From Deltaproteobacteria bacterium (lineage in GTDB: Bacteria; Chloroflexota; Dehalococcoidia; Dehalococcoidales; BS750m-G39): a DNA stretch of 36,496 bases. The translations under genes were made by a program, and so were the position numbers. The notes beneath the pieces were generated by a model. The model saw only the letters and a program-made list of their open reading frames with translations, searched no databases and was not told the DNA's origin. Positions 23,919 to 31,341 of the stretch are shown in pieces (the stretch's first letter is position 1; the number at the start of each line of letters is the position of its first letter). Where the stretch lies: NCBI GenBank assembly GCA_030603275.1, contig JAUVYB010000013.1:1-36496 (forward strand). The letters run 5' to 3'.

Positions 23919-24074
23919 ATGAACAAGAATGCGGGGAGTGCACTGGGCGGAATAATCTGGTTTGTGGGCTGGCTGTTTACCATCGGCTTCGCCAACCTGG
24001 TCTGGTGGAAGATTATCCTGGGCATCGTCGTCTGGCCCTTCTATCTCGGCGACGCCGTGCTGGCACAGCTTTAG
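23919..24074 (+). CDS. 51-aa two-helix membrane protein inside nuo operon
   Basis: 51 aa, ATG with AAGGAGG 6 nt upstream. Sequence starts MNKNAGSALGGIIWFVGWLF and contains two hydrophobic segments (about 10-24 and 30-47) rich in Trp, linked by FANLVWWK. It does not match any standard complex I subunit I know. Strong ribosome site, same orientation and 13-nt distance from nuoK suggest a real gene co-expressed with complex I. Small inner-membrane proteins of this type with a YIGFANLxWWK-like linker occur in other genomes, but I cannot assign a function. Confidence 0.7.
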   Translation: MNKNAGSALGGIIWFVGWLFTIGFANLVWWKIILGIVVWPFYLGDAVLAQL

Positions 24075-24190
24075 GCTAAACGGGCATTTTAACGGGGTGT
24101 CCGGAAAGGACGTGGATAACCCCCCTTCGGGGGAGCAATGGGGGGATAATCTAACAGGGTGTCCGAGAGGGGCAAAGCCCAAAAAACATA
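24075..24190. repeat. Repeat fragments after the 51-aa gene
   Basis: GGGGTGTCCGGAAAGGACG and CTAACAGGGTGTCCGAGAGG resemble the leading part of family B, and CCCCCCTTCGGGGG is a short perfect hairpin. They precede family B copy 3. No gene visible. Confidence 0.55.
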
Positions 24191-24275
24191 ACGGGGAGTT
24201 TAAGAGGGACGGAGTCCCTCTTCAGAAAAAACCCCTCCCCCTCTCCTTGATAGGAGAGGGGGATACAGAGGGTGA
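24191..24275 (+). repeat. Family B repeat, copy 3
   Basis: AAGAGGGAC (24202-24210)/GTCCCTCTT (24214-24222), AGAAAAAA spacer, CCCCCTCTCCT (24237-24247)/AGGAGAGGGGG (24252-24262), tail GGGTGAGGTAGATA. The next start codon (24303) is 40 nt beyond the second palindrome. Confidence 0.87.
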
Positions 24276-24302
24276 GGTAGATAAAGAGTATAGGAGACCC
24301 AG

Positions 24303-24497
24303 ATGTGGGTAGAAGTCAAAAAAGCGCATAGCCTGATGATGGCCGAAATGTGGAAGGAGCTCTTTGAGGGCGAGGGGATTCCCGCCCGCCTTCTCCCCGC
24401 CGCCGGCGAGCCGGTGGACCGGGAGATGGCAACCTACGCCGTCCTGGTGCCCCAGGATAAGGAGCACATCATACAGGAGGTCTTGAGGAAGCTGTAA
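24303..24497 (+). CDS. DUF2007-like small protein
   Basis: 64 aa, ATG after TAGGAGACCCAG. The pattern VEVKKAHSLMMAEMWKELFEGEGIPARLL and a closing YAVLVPQDKEHIIQEVL resembles the small alpha/beta DUF2007 domain (putative signal-transducing protein, beta-alpha-beta with a VP.ED-like motif). Its stop overlaps the nuoL start (TAATG), so it is translationally coupled to a complex I subunit, although it is not a known subunit. Function unknown. Confidence 0.7.
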   Translation: MWVEVKKAHSLMMAEMWKELFEGEGIPARLLPAAGEPVDREMATYAVLVPQDKEHIIQEVLRKL

Positions 24498-26389
24498 TGC
24501 CGAGTGAACTGGTCTGGCTTATATTCTTATTGCCGCTGTTCTCCTTTGTCATCATATCACTGTTCTTCAGGCCTTTCCTCAACAACCGGCCAAAGCTGGG
24601 GGGTTACATCACCATCGCCGCCCTGCTCGGCTCGCTGGGGCTGTCAATCTGGGCATTATTCGAGGTGATGGCCGCCCCCGGTCACTCAATACCCATCCCC
24701 GATATCAACTGGGTGGTTATCGAAGGCGGGCTGACCATTCACCTGGGGCTGATTCTGGACTCGCTGACGGCGGTGATGCTGCTGGTAGTAATCATAGTCA
24801 GCCTGATGGTGCAGATTTACTCGCAGGGCTATATGAAGGGCGACCCTGGCTATCACCGCTATTATGCCTTTATGTCGCTCTTTACCGCCTCGATGCTGGG
24901 GCTGGTCCTGGCCGATAACCTCCTCTTCGTTTATGTCTTCTGGGAGATGGTCGGCCTGTGTTCTTACCTGCTCATCGGCTTCTGGTTCCACCGCCCCGAG
25001 GCGGCCAATGCTGCCAAGAAGGCCTTTATCGTTACCCGCCTCGGCGACTTCGGTTTCCTGGCGGCAATTTTACTCTTGTATTTCAACACCGGAACTTTTG
25101 ACATCGGCCAGCTTAACACCCTGGCCGCCGGTGGCGCTCTGGCCGGCACGGTCCTGACCTGGGCGGCTATCGGTATCTTCGCCGGGGCGGCGGGCAAGTC
25201 GGCCCAGTTCCCGCTGCACGTCTGGCTCCCCGACGCTATGGAAGGCCCCACCCCGGTCAGCGCCCTCATCCATGCCGCCACCATGGTCGCCGCCGGCGTC
25301 TTTCTGGTGGCGCGCACCTTCCCCCTCTTCGCCCACTCGATGGAGGCCATGACCACGGTGGCCGTCATCGGCGGCTTTACCGCCATCTTCGCCGCTACTA
25401 TGGGGCTGGTGATGACCGATATCAAGCGGGTGCTGGCCTACTCGACTATCAGCCAGCTGGGCTACATGATGCTGGGGCTGGGGACGGGGGGCGTCGCCAT
25501 CGGCATCTTCCACCTGTTTAACCACGCCTTCTTCAAGGCTCTGCTCTTTCTGGGCGCCGGCAGCGTCAACCACGCCACCGGAACCTTTGATATGCGCAGG
25601 ATGGGCGGCCTGCGCAGGTTCATGCCCTGGACCTACGCCACTTTTCTTATCGCCTCGATTAGCATCGCCGGCATCTGGCCGCTGGCCGGCTTCTGGAGCA
25701 AGGACGAGATTCTGGTCTCGGCTTTGCAGGCCCAGCCGATATTATTCTATTTAGCTATGATAACCGTCTTTATGACCGCCTTCTACATGTTCCGGGTGGT
25801 CTTTATGACCTTCGGCGGCGACTACCGCGGCGGCGAAGAGGGTCACGGCAAGCCCCACGAATCGCCGGCGGTAATGGTCATGCCGATGGTGGTGCTGGCA
25901 ATACTGGCGGTGGTCTCCGGCTTCTGGAACGTTACCGGCCAGTTCGGCGCCCTTTTCGGTCACGGCCATACCCAGGGCTTCGCCGAGGGCTTTTTCGGCA
26001 TATTAACCCACGCCCTGCCCTGGATTTCTTTGATACTGGCCGGGCTGGGCATCCTGCTGGCCTATGCCATCTACAGCGCCAGGTGGCTGTCGGCGGAGAG
26101 AATCGGCGCCATGTTCAAGCCCCTGTATACCCTGTTCTTGCGCAAATACTGGCTCGACGAGCTTTACGAGCAGGTCATTGTCAGGCTGGTGCTGCTCAAA
26201 GGGCTTTTCGCCGCTTTCCAGGCGGTGGATAGCTATGGCGTCGACGGCGCCGTCAACGGCCTCGCTAAAGGGGTGATGGCCAGCGGCAAGGCTATCCGCC
26301 GGGCGCACAGCGGCCAGCTCCAGCTCTACGGGCTGTTTATCGGTATCGGCATTATCGTGATTCTCGCCTGTTTCTATTTATTCGGGTAA
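24497..26389 (+). CDS. nuoL: Complex I subunit L (antiporter-like)
   Basis: 630 aa, the largest membrane subunit, with about 14 core membrane helices and a long C-terminal lateral helix that clamps the membrane arm. Signatures: FVFWEMVGLCSYLLIGFW, the helix-breaking GKSAQFPLHVWLPDAMEGPTPVSALIHAATMVAAGVF and MTDIKRVLAYSTISQLGYMMLGLG. The key glutamate (in YVFWEM) and lysines are kept. Length is typical. It is followed by an unrelated low-GC ORF. Confidence 0.97.
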   Translation: MPSELVWLIFLLPLFSFVIISLFFRPFLNNRPKLGGYITIAALLGSLGLSIWALFEVMAAPGHSIPIPDINWVVIEGGLTIHLGLILDSLTAVMLLVVIIVSLMVQIYSQGYMKGDPGYHRYYAFMSLFTASMLGLVLADNLLFVYVFWEMVGLCSYLLIGFWFHRPEAANAAKKAFIVTRLGDFGFLAAILLLYFNTGTFDIGQLNTLAAGGALAGTVLTWAAIGIFAGAAGKSAQFPLHVWLPDAMEGPTPVSALIHAATMVAAGVFLVARTFPLFAHSMEAMTTVAVIGGFTAIFAATMGLVMTDIKRVLAYSTISQLGYMMLGLGTGGVAIGIFHLFNHAFFKALLFLGAGSVNHATGTFDMRRMGGLRRFMPWTYATFLIASISIAGIWPLAGFWSKDEILVSALQAQPILFYLAMITVFMTAFYMFRVVFMTFGGDYRGGEEGHGKPHESPAVMVMPMVVLAILAVVSGFWNVTGQFGALFGHGHTQGFAEGFFGILTHALPWISLILAGLGILLAYAIYSARWLSAERIGAMFKPLYTLFLRKYWLDELYEQVIVRLVLLKGLFAAFQAVDSYGVDGAVNGLAKGVMASGKAIRRAHSGQLQLYGLFIGIGIIVILACFYLFG

Positions 26390-26444
26390 GGAGATTTTTT
26401 AACAACCTCTTCCCCTTGGGGGGAGAAAAGGGGGTGGTGAGAGG

Positions 26445-26792
26445 ATGCTGGCTAAGAATGTACTTAAAATGGTATCGGCGTTGAATTATAAGGATGTTAG
26501 GGAATTACAGTCTATGTTGACTCCTAAGGGATTACGGCCTAAGTTAGACCTTTATAATAATCTTTATGGTACTGAGGAGTTGGAATCTACATTTACCCCT
26601 GGCGAGATTGTGGCGTTTGAGCGCAGTAACGAATGGCGTCAACACGTGGTTGGTCAATTTGAGCAAGTCCTAGATAAGTCTGAGAGATTTATTGAAGCAT
26701 TGCTAGCGTCAGGAAGGGGTGTGGATCGTCCAGTTTACAGTAAGGCTTTGCTGAAGTTAAGGGAGTTGCAAACCGCGCTACATGAGGATTAA
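26445..26792 (+). CDS. Unknown 115-aa protein inserted between nuoL and nuoM
   Basis: 115 aa, ATG after GGTGAGAGG. No family recognised. It looks soluble and mainly helical, with charged C-terminal half (YSKALLKLRELQTALHED) and no Cys. Codons such as TTA, AAT, GAT and AGT are frequent, in contrast to the GC-ending codons of nuoL and nuoM on either side, so it was probably acquired. It is bracketed by repeat-like sequence: CTTCCCCTTGGGGGGAG just upstream (26408-26424) and family B copy 4 downstream. Reality as a gene is likely but unproven. Confidence 0.6.
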   Translation: MLAKNVLKMVSALNYKDVRELQSMLTPKGLRPKLDLYNNLYGTEELESTFTPGEIVAFERSNEWRQHVVGQFEQVLDKSERFIEALLASGRGVDRPVYSKALLKLRELQTALHED

Positions 26793-26811
26793 AGGGGGAG
26801 AGTTAAAAAGG

Positions 26812-26920
26812 AGTTTAACCTGACAGGGAGTCAAAGAGGGACGGAGTTCCTCTTCAGAGAAAAAACCCCTCCCCCCTCTCCTTTGAAGGAGAGGGGGATA
26901 CAGGGGGTGAGGTAGAAAGA
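26812..26920 (+). repeat. Family B repeat, copy 4
   Basis: AAGAGGGAC (26834-26842)/GTTCCTCTT (26846-26854, one G-T pair), AGAGAAAAAA spacer, CCCCCTCTCCTT (26872-26883)/AAGGAGAGGGGG (26886-26897), tail GGGGGTGAGGTAGAAAG. The nuoM start is 45 nt beyond the second palindrome. Confidence 0.87.
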
Positions 26921-26942
26921 ATGTTTATAGGAGAGAGGTTAG

Positions 26943-28427
26943 TTGGACTTTAACTATCTAAGCACCATAATCTTCCTGCCGGCGGTGGGGGCGGTCTTAA
27001 TCGCCTTCGTCCCCGGGCTGTCCGGCCGCCTGATTAAGTGGCTGTCGGCCATATTTACCCTGGTGCCGCTGGGGCTGTCCATCTATCTCTTCGCCATCTT
27101 TGACCGAGCCTCGGGAGCAATACAGTTCGAGGAGAAGCTCTCCTGGATTCCGGCCATAAACGCCCACTACCACCTCGGCGTCGACGGCATCAGCCTGCCC
27201 CTGGTGATTTTAATGGCGCTGCTCGGCTTCCTGGTGGTGCTCATCTCCTGGAAGATTGATTTAAGACCGAGGGAGTACTTCGCCTGGCTGCTGCTGCTGG
27301 AAACCAGTATTCTGGGAGTCTTCTGCTCCCTGGACCTGCTGCTCTTCTTCCTCTTCTGGGAGATAGAGGTCATCCCCATGTATTTCTTAATCTCTATCTG
27401 GGGCACGGGGAGAAAAGAATACTCGGCGACAAAGTATGTTATATACACTTTATTCGGCAGCGCCTTTATGCTGGCCGGTATTCTTAGCCTCTACTTCGCT
27501 ACAGGCAGTCTGAGTATGGTGGAGATAGCCCAGGGCGGCCTGGCCATGGTTCAGTCGGTAATACCGGCGGCCGGTGTCTTCTGGCTTTTGTTTATCGGCT
27601 TCGCCGTCAAACTGCCCGTTTTCCCGTTGCATACCTGGCTTCCCGACGCCCATACCGACGCCCCCACCGCGGTGAGCGTGGTGCTGGCCGGGGCATTGCT
27701 CAAGATGGGCGGCTACGGCATGATTCGGATATGCGTCAGCATCTTCCCCGATGTCGCCCGGGAGTTCGCCTTAATTTTAATAATACTGGCGGTGGTCAAT
27801 GTCCTCTACGGGGCGGCGGTCACCATGCGCCAGACCGACTTAAAGAGGATGATTGCTTACAGCAGCGTCAGCCACATGGGCTATGTCCTGCTGGGCATCT
27901 TCGCCCTGAGTCAGGTGAGCCTGGTGGGGGCGACCATGCAGATGTTCAGCCACGGCATAATCACCGGCCTGCTCTTTGCCATGGCCGGTCTGGTGATGCA
28001 CAACTCTAAGGAGAGGGATTTAAGAAAGCTGGGCGGCCTGGCCCGGCAGATGCCGGTTATCGCCGTCGTCTTCTCGGTGGCCGGGTTGGCTTCGCTGGGT
28101 CTGCCCACCACCAGCGGTTTTGCCGCCGAATTTCTGGTCTTTGTCGGCAGCTTCACCAGCACCGCCGTGGTCGGCATCAAGCTCTGGACTCTTTTAGGCG
28201 TGCTGGGGATTGTCATTACCGCCGGCTATATCCTGTGGATGCTGCAGCGCGTCTTCTACGGCCCCCCGCAGGATAAGTTCAATAAGGTTAAGGACGCCGA
28301 TATCCTGGAGCGGGTCTATATGTTCGTTTTCGTGGCGGTGATTATGGGGGTCGGCATCTACCCGGCAATACTAACCGACGTCATCCAGGCGGGCGTGATG
28401 CCCGTGATGAGGTTATTAGGTGGTTAA
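26943..28427 (+). CDS. nuoM: Complex I subunit M (antiporter-like)
   Basis: 494 aa, TTG start after GGAGAGAGG. Signatures: YHLGVDGISLPLVIL, FFLFWEIEVIPMYFLI, FAVKLPVFPLHTWLPDAHTDAPTAVSVVLAG and QTDLKRMIAYSSVSHMGYVLLG. The proton-channel glutamate in FWEIEV and the lysine in FAVKLPVFPLHTW are present. Fourteen membrane helices expected. Confidence 0.97.
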   Translation: MDFNYLSTIIFLPAVGAVLIAFVPGLSGRLIKWLSAIFTLVPLGLSIYLFAIFDRASGAIQFEEKLSWIPAINAHYHLGVDGISLPLVILMALLGFLVVLISWKIDLRPREYFAWLLLLETSILGVFCSLDLLLFFLFWEIEVIPMYFLISIWGTGRKEYSATKYVIYTLFGSAFMLAGILSLYFATGSLSMVEIAQGGLAMVQSVIPAAGVFWLLFIGFAVKLPVFPLHTWLPDAHTDAPTAVSVVLAGALLKMGGYGMIRICVSIFPDVAREFALILIILAVVNVLYGAAVTMRQTDLKRMIAYSSVSHMGYVLLGIFALSQVSLVGATMQMFSHGIITGLLFAMAGLVMHNSKERDLRKLGGLARQMPVIAVVFSVAGLASLGLPTTSGFAAEFLVFVGSFTSTAVVGIKLWTLLGVLGIVITAGYILWMLQRVFYGPPQDKFNKVKDADILERVYMFVFVAVIMGVGIYPAILTDVIQAGVMPVMRLLGG

Positions 28428-28430
28428 GCT

Positions 28431-29894
28431 ATGTTGAATTTTGAGCTGCTGGCTCCGGAGCTGACACTGGCCGCCACGGCCATAGTGGTCATACTGCTTG
28501 ACTTTGTTTTTAAGCGCAAGTGGTGGCTGGCGGCGGTCAGCATTATCGGGCTGGCGGTGTCGGCCGGCTTCACCGTGTCCATGTGGGGCGGCGGCTCGGT
28601 GGCGCTGTTCAACAATATGCTGGCGGTGGACAGCTTCGCCCTCTTCTTTAAGCTGCTGTTTCTGGTCATCGCTGCCCTGGTCATTCTGGCCTCGGCGGGC
28701 TATGTGGCTAAATTCCGCCGCTTTCAGGGTGAGTACTACGCCCTGGTGCTGCTGTCGGCGCTGGGCATGATGCTGATGGCGGCCACCAGTGAGCTGATTT
28801 CAATATACCTGGCTCTGGAGCTGACCAGCATATCGCTGTACGTACTGGTCGGCTTTCTTAAAGACTCCAAGTCCACCGAAGCCGCGTTGAAATATCTCTT
28901 GCTGGGGGCGGTGGCTTCGGCGGTGCTGCTCTTCGGCATGGCGCTGGTCTTCGGATTTACCGGCCAGACCCAGCTCGGCGAGATTGCCGGGGCTATCCAG
29001 GGTATGTCATTAGCCGGTGTTCTTTCCAGCCCCGGACTTATCGCCGGCATGGTGCTGATGGTGGCTGGCTTCGGCTTCAAGGTTGCCGCCGTCCCCTTCC
29101 ACATGTGGGTGCCCGATGTCTATGAAGGCGCCCCCACCCCCATCACCGCCTATCTGTCGGTGGCCAGCAAGGCGGCCGGCTTTGCCGTTCTGCTCAGGGT
29201 CTTTTACTCGGCCTTCGGCCTCCCCACCTGGCTCAGCCTGGACTGGGGAATGCTCTTCGCCATACTGGCCGCCGTCGGCATGACGCTGGGTAACGTCGTT
29301 GCCCTCCCCCAGACCAACATCAAGCGTATGCTCGGTTACTCCAGCATCGCCCAGGCGGGCTACCTGATGGTGGGGCTGGCTACGGTGGGCTTTGCCTCGG
29401 CGGGCGATGTCGCCGGCCGGAGCGGCCTCCTCTTCTTCCTGGCCAGCTACGCCCTGACCAATCTGGGCGCCTTCATCGCCATCATCGCCATCTCCAGTAA
29501 GCTTGATAGCGACTTAATCAGCGACTATGCGGGCATGGCTAAGCGGGCGCCGCTGCTGGCTTTAGCCCTCACCCTCTGCCTGATTTCCCTGATTGGCATG
29601 CCCCCCGCCGCCGGCTTTATGGCCAAGTTTTATATCTTCAGCGGGGCGGTACAGAACGGCCTGCTCTGGCTGGTTATTATCGCCGTCATCAACAGCGTGA
29701 TATCGGCCTACTACTATCTACGGGTGGTCAAGGTGATGTGGATGGATAAGCCGGCCTCCCGGGCTAAGGTGCCATCCCCGGCCGCTTTGAGGGTGGCTCT
29801 GGCCGTCTCATGCCTGGGTGTGCTGGTACTGGGCATTGTTCCCGGTTTTGTCATGAAGCTGGCCGAGATGGCGGCTCAGATGTTCGCTTTTTAG
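28431..29894 (+). CDS. nuoN: Complex I subunit N (antiporter-like)
   Basis: 487 aa, ATG 3 nt after nuoM. Signatures: LLSALGMMLMAATSELISIYLALELTSISLYVLVGF, FKVAAVPFHMWVPDVYEGAPTPITAYLSVASKAAGF and QTNIKRMLGYSSIAQAGYLMVGL. Last subunit gene of the operon. A family A repeat with a GC-rich hairpin begins directly after the stop and may mark the operon end. Confidence 0.97.
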   Translation: MLNFELLAPELTLAATAIVVILLDFVFKRKWWLAAVSIIGLAVSAGFTVSMWGGGSVALFNNMLAVDSFALFFKLLFLVIAALVILASAGYVAKFRRFQGEYYALVLLSALGMMLMAATSELISIYLALELTSISLYVLVGFLKDSKSTEAALKYLLLGAVASAVLLFGMALVFGFTGQTQLGEIAGAIQGMSLAGVLSSPGLIAGMVLMVAGFGFKVAAVPFHMWVPDVYEGAPTPITAYLSVASKAAGFAVLLRVFYSAFGLPTWLSLDWGMLFAILAAVGMTLGNVVALPQTNIKRMLGYSSIAQAGYLMVGLATVGFASAGDVAGRSGLLFFLASYALTNLGAFIAIIAISSKLDSDLISDYAGMAKRAPLLALALTLCLISLIGMPPAAGFMAKFYIFSGAVQNGLLWLVIIAVINSVISAYYYLRVVKVMWMDKPASRAKVPSPAALRVALAVSCLGVLVLGIVPGFVMKLAEMAAQMFAF

Positions 29895-29973
29895 CCCCCA
29901 CCCCGTTTTATATCTTATCCCGCCCGCCACCCTCTTAAGGTAAAGAGGGGACTTTGCCCCTCTTAGACACCCC
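29895..29973. repeat. Family A repeat with hairpin after nuoN
   Basis: CCCCGTTTTATATCTTATC, then CCCGCCCGCCACCCTC, then a hairpin AAGAGGGG (29943-29950), loop ACTTTG, CCCCTCTT (29957-29964) followed by AGACACCCC. The hairpin shares its arm with the first palindrome of family B, which links the two families. It lies between converging genes (nuoN and the Cas2-like gene) and might act in transcript ending, although only a weak T-run follows. Confidence 0.7.
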
Positions 29974-30052
29974 ATTAAATTAGTCCCCTTTGGAGTGGGG
30001 TTTCCTCTCTTATGCTGCTAGAGATTAGAATGTGTCATGGAGTTGCTCGGAA

Positions 30053-30331
30053 TTATGGCTGCCAGTCTGGAATCGATTTCTGAATCCACTCCCAGGCATC
30101 CTTTGGAAGCCAGCCCTGAATATGTTTTCCTGCTTCAATGATTAGAATGCTATCATTCTTATCTAAGTGAGGTGCCAAGCGATTATATAATTCAGTGGCA
30201 CTCTCCGAAGTGGATATTAGCCAAGTTGATCCTAAGTAATGCCACCAACCGGGAAAGAACTGGAGTTGTTCCGTCAATCCTACGTAGTTTTTCCCTGGTT
30301 TCTTTAGGTCATACGAAACGACGTAAACCAT
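30053..30331 (-). CDS. Cas2-fold-like (SinR-family) protein coupled to hicAB
   Basis: 92 aa. Resembles small proteins usually labelled SinR family (not the Bacillus SinR repressor), with a Cas2-like ferredoxin fold: strand VYVVSYDL with the Asp at the Cas2 position, conserved WWHYLGSTWLI, then DSILIIEAG and QGWLPKDAWEWI. No CRISPR array or other cas gene is present, so it is not CRISPR-associated here. The ATG is 1 nt after the hicB stop, implying translational coupling in a hicA-hicB-sinR-like operon. Whether it is a nuclease or an accessory of the toxin-antitoxin pair is unknown. Confidence 0.75.
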   Translation of the reverse strand: MVYVVSYDLKKPGKNYVGLTEQLQFFPGWWHYLGSTWLISTSESATELYNRLAPHLDKNDSILIIEAGKHIQGWLPKDAWEWIQKSIPDWQP

Positions 30332-30332
30332 T

Positions 30333-30845
30333 CTATTTTTCCCCTATTGCTTCACTCTCTGGAATAGATAAAAATTGATTCAAATCAAAGGGGTCTTCTT
30401 TGGTACCCCATACTCTTGCCGATGGAGTAGGAGCCCAGATAAAGCGCAACATAGCATCAACTGGGATTCCTGCAATATCTCTACTAACTCCTGATGCAAG
30501 TAGGCTTGTAACATATTGATTCAGGCTGACGCCTTCTCGCTTTGCAGCGCGAGCTAAATCACGATGGAGACCTCGTGGAATACGAACCAAGAATTTTCCC
30601 GCGTATTTCTCCATATCTCTTGGTAGCGGGATATCCTGCCCTTCATTGTAGGCTGTCTTAATCCAGAGTTGTCGAGCGTTTTCTATTGCTTCAAAGATAT
30701 CGTCCAATGTTTCAGCCTGAGTCATACACCCATGAAGCTCTTCAATCTCAGCCACGAAACCACTTTCAGGATCTGGATGTACGGTAACTGGGTAACGCAG
30801 GTTTAAATAATATTCCAATTCTCTACGCTCCGTATCGTGTCTCAT
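30333..30845 (-). CDS. hicB: HicB-family antitoxin
   Basis: 170 aa, ATG after GGAGG. N-terminal partial RNase H fold: YPVTVHPDPESGFVAEIEELHGCMTQAETLDDIFEAIENARQLWI is the HicB signature. Residues about 84-117 (FLVRIPRGLHRDLARAAKREGVSLNQYVTSLLASG) form a ribbon-helix-helix DNA-binding domain, as in autoregulatory HicB. A C-terminal extension of about 50 residues with no known motif follows. It overlaps the hicA 3' end by 23 nt. The protein should neutralise HicA and repress the operon through the palindrome at 31098-31115. Confidence 0.92.
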   Translation of the reverse strand: MRHDTERRELEYYLNLRYPVTVHPDPESGFVAEIEELHGCMTQAETLDDIFEAIENARQLWIKTAYNEGQDIPLPRDMEKYAGKFLVRIPRGLHRDLARAAKREGVSLNQYVTSLLASGVSRDIAGIPVDAMLRFIWAPTPSARVWGTKEDPFDLNQFLSIPESEAIGEK

Positions 30846-31083
30846 ACCAATCCTCCAAGTTCAAATTTTCTATTATCATTTTCACATAAGCCCTTTTCAC
30901 CCGACGCCCTTTTATGGTTGGAACAATTTTGGGTGGATGGCCTGGTTTCACGAAGACTCGGTGGCCTCCCCCAGAAGGTCGTTCTTCATATCCGAATTCC
31001 TCCAAAACCTTAGCTACATCTGTGAATGAAACCTCTGGTGGTTCCCTTAAGAGCTGTTCAACCAATTTGTCAAGTTGGCTCAC
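30823..31083 (-). CDS. hicA: HicA-family mRNA interferase toxin
   Basis: 86 aa, GTG start with CGGAG upstream. The double-stranded RNA-binding fold with active His is visible in RPSGGGHRVFVKPGHPPKIVP; VAKVLEEFGYEE precedes it. HicA cleaves mRNA when HicB is lost. The N-terminal 20 residues are an extension compared with the usual 60-aa toxin. Gene order toxin first is typical of hicAB. Confidence 0.92.
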   Translation of the reverse strand: MSQLDKLVEQLLREPPEVSFTDVAKVLEEFGYEERPSGGGHRVFVKPGHPPKIVPTIKGRRVKRAYVKMIIENLNLEDWYETRYGA

Positions 31084-31097
31084 GTTTCACTCCGCAT

Positions 31098-31136
31098 GAT
31101 ACTACATATAGTATCACTTTTTAAATTAAAAGTCAA
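31098..31136 (-). promoter_or_regulatory. hicAB promoter with operator palindrome
   Basis: On minus, TTGACT (31131-31136), 17-nt spacer, TACTAT (31108-31113). A perfect inverted repeat GATACTA (31098-31104), CATA, TAGTATC (31109-31115) covers the -10 box, ideal for repression by the ribbon-helix-helix domain of HicB. The upstream gap to 31230 is AT-rich and otherwise empty. Confidence 0.78.
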
Positions 31137-31204
31137 CCCTCAATTAGCATAGTCATTTGGTACCTCCTCTGATGAACGGTTTTTTTTCTAATTGTTTGAT
31201 GGTG

Positions 31205-31210
31205 TATAAT
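31205..31210 (+). promoter_or_regulatory. -10 box before the 36-aa peptide gene
   Basis: Perfect TATAAT with a T-rich upstream tract but no recognisable -35. It lies 20 nt before the ATG at 31231; AGGTGA in between may serve as ribosome site. Confidence 0.5.
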
Positions 31211-31230
31211 GGAGTCAGGTGAAATAGCCC

Positions 31231-31341
31231 ATGAACCACACCCGGGGCTTTGTCAACCAGAACCGCTTCCGCTCGAGCAAGACGGTTAAAAAGCTTAGCA
31301 AAACAGCGCTGCCCAAGCGCCGCAAGGGGGAAAAGAAGTGA
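31231..31341 (+). CDS. 36-aa highly basic peptide
   Basis: 36 aa beginning MNHTRGFVNQNRFRSSKTVK and ending in a Lys/Arg-rich tail (KRRKGEKK). About 14 of 36 residues are Lys, Arg or His. No family recognised. It overlaps the next gene by 4 nt (GTGA), which is strong evidence for translation and coupling. The composition suggests nucleic-acid or ribosome binding, by inference only. Confidence 0.6.
   Translation: MNHTRGFVNQNRFRSSKTVKKLSKTALPKRRKGEKK

Noticed and set aside
30053-30331. CRISPR Cas2
   Set aside because: No cas1 or repeat array in the window; the WWHYLGSTW pattern fits the SinR-labelled group and the gene is coupled to hicAB.
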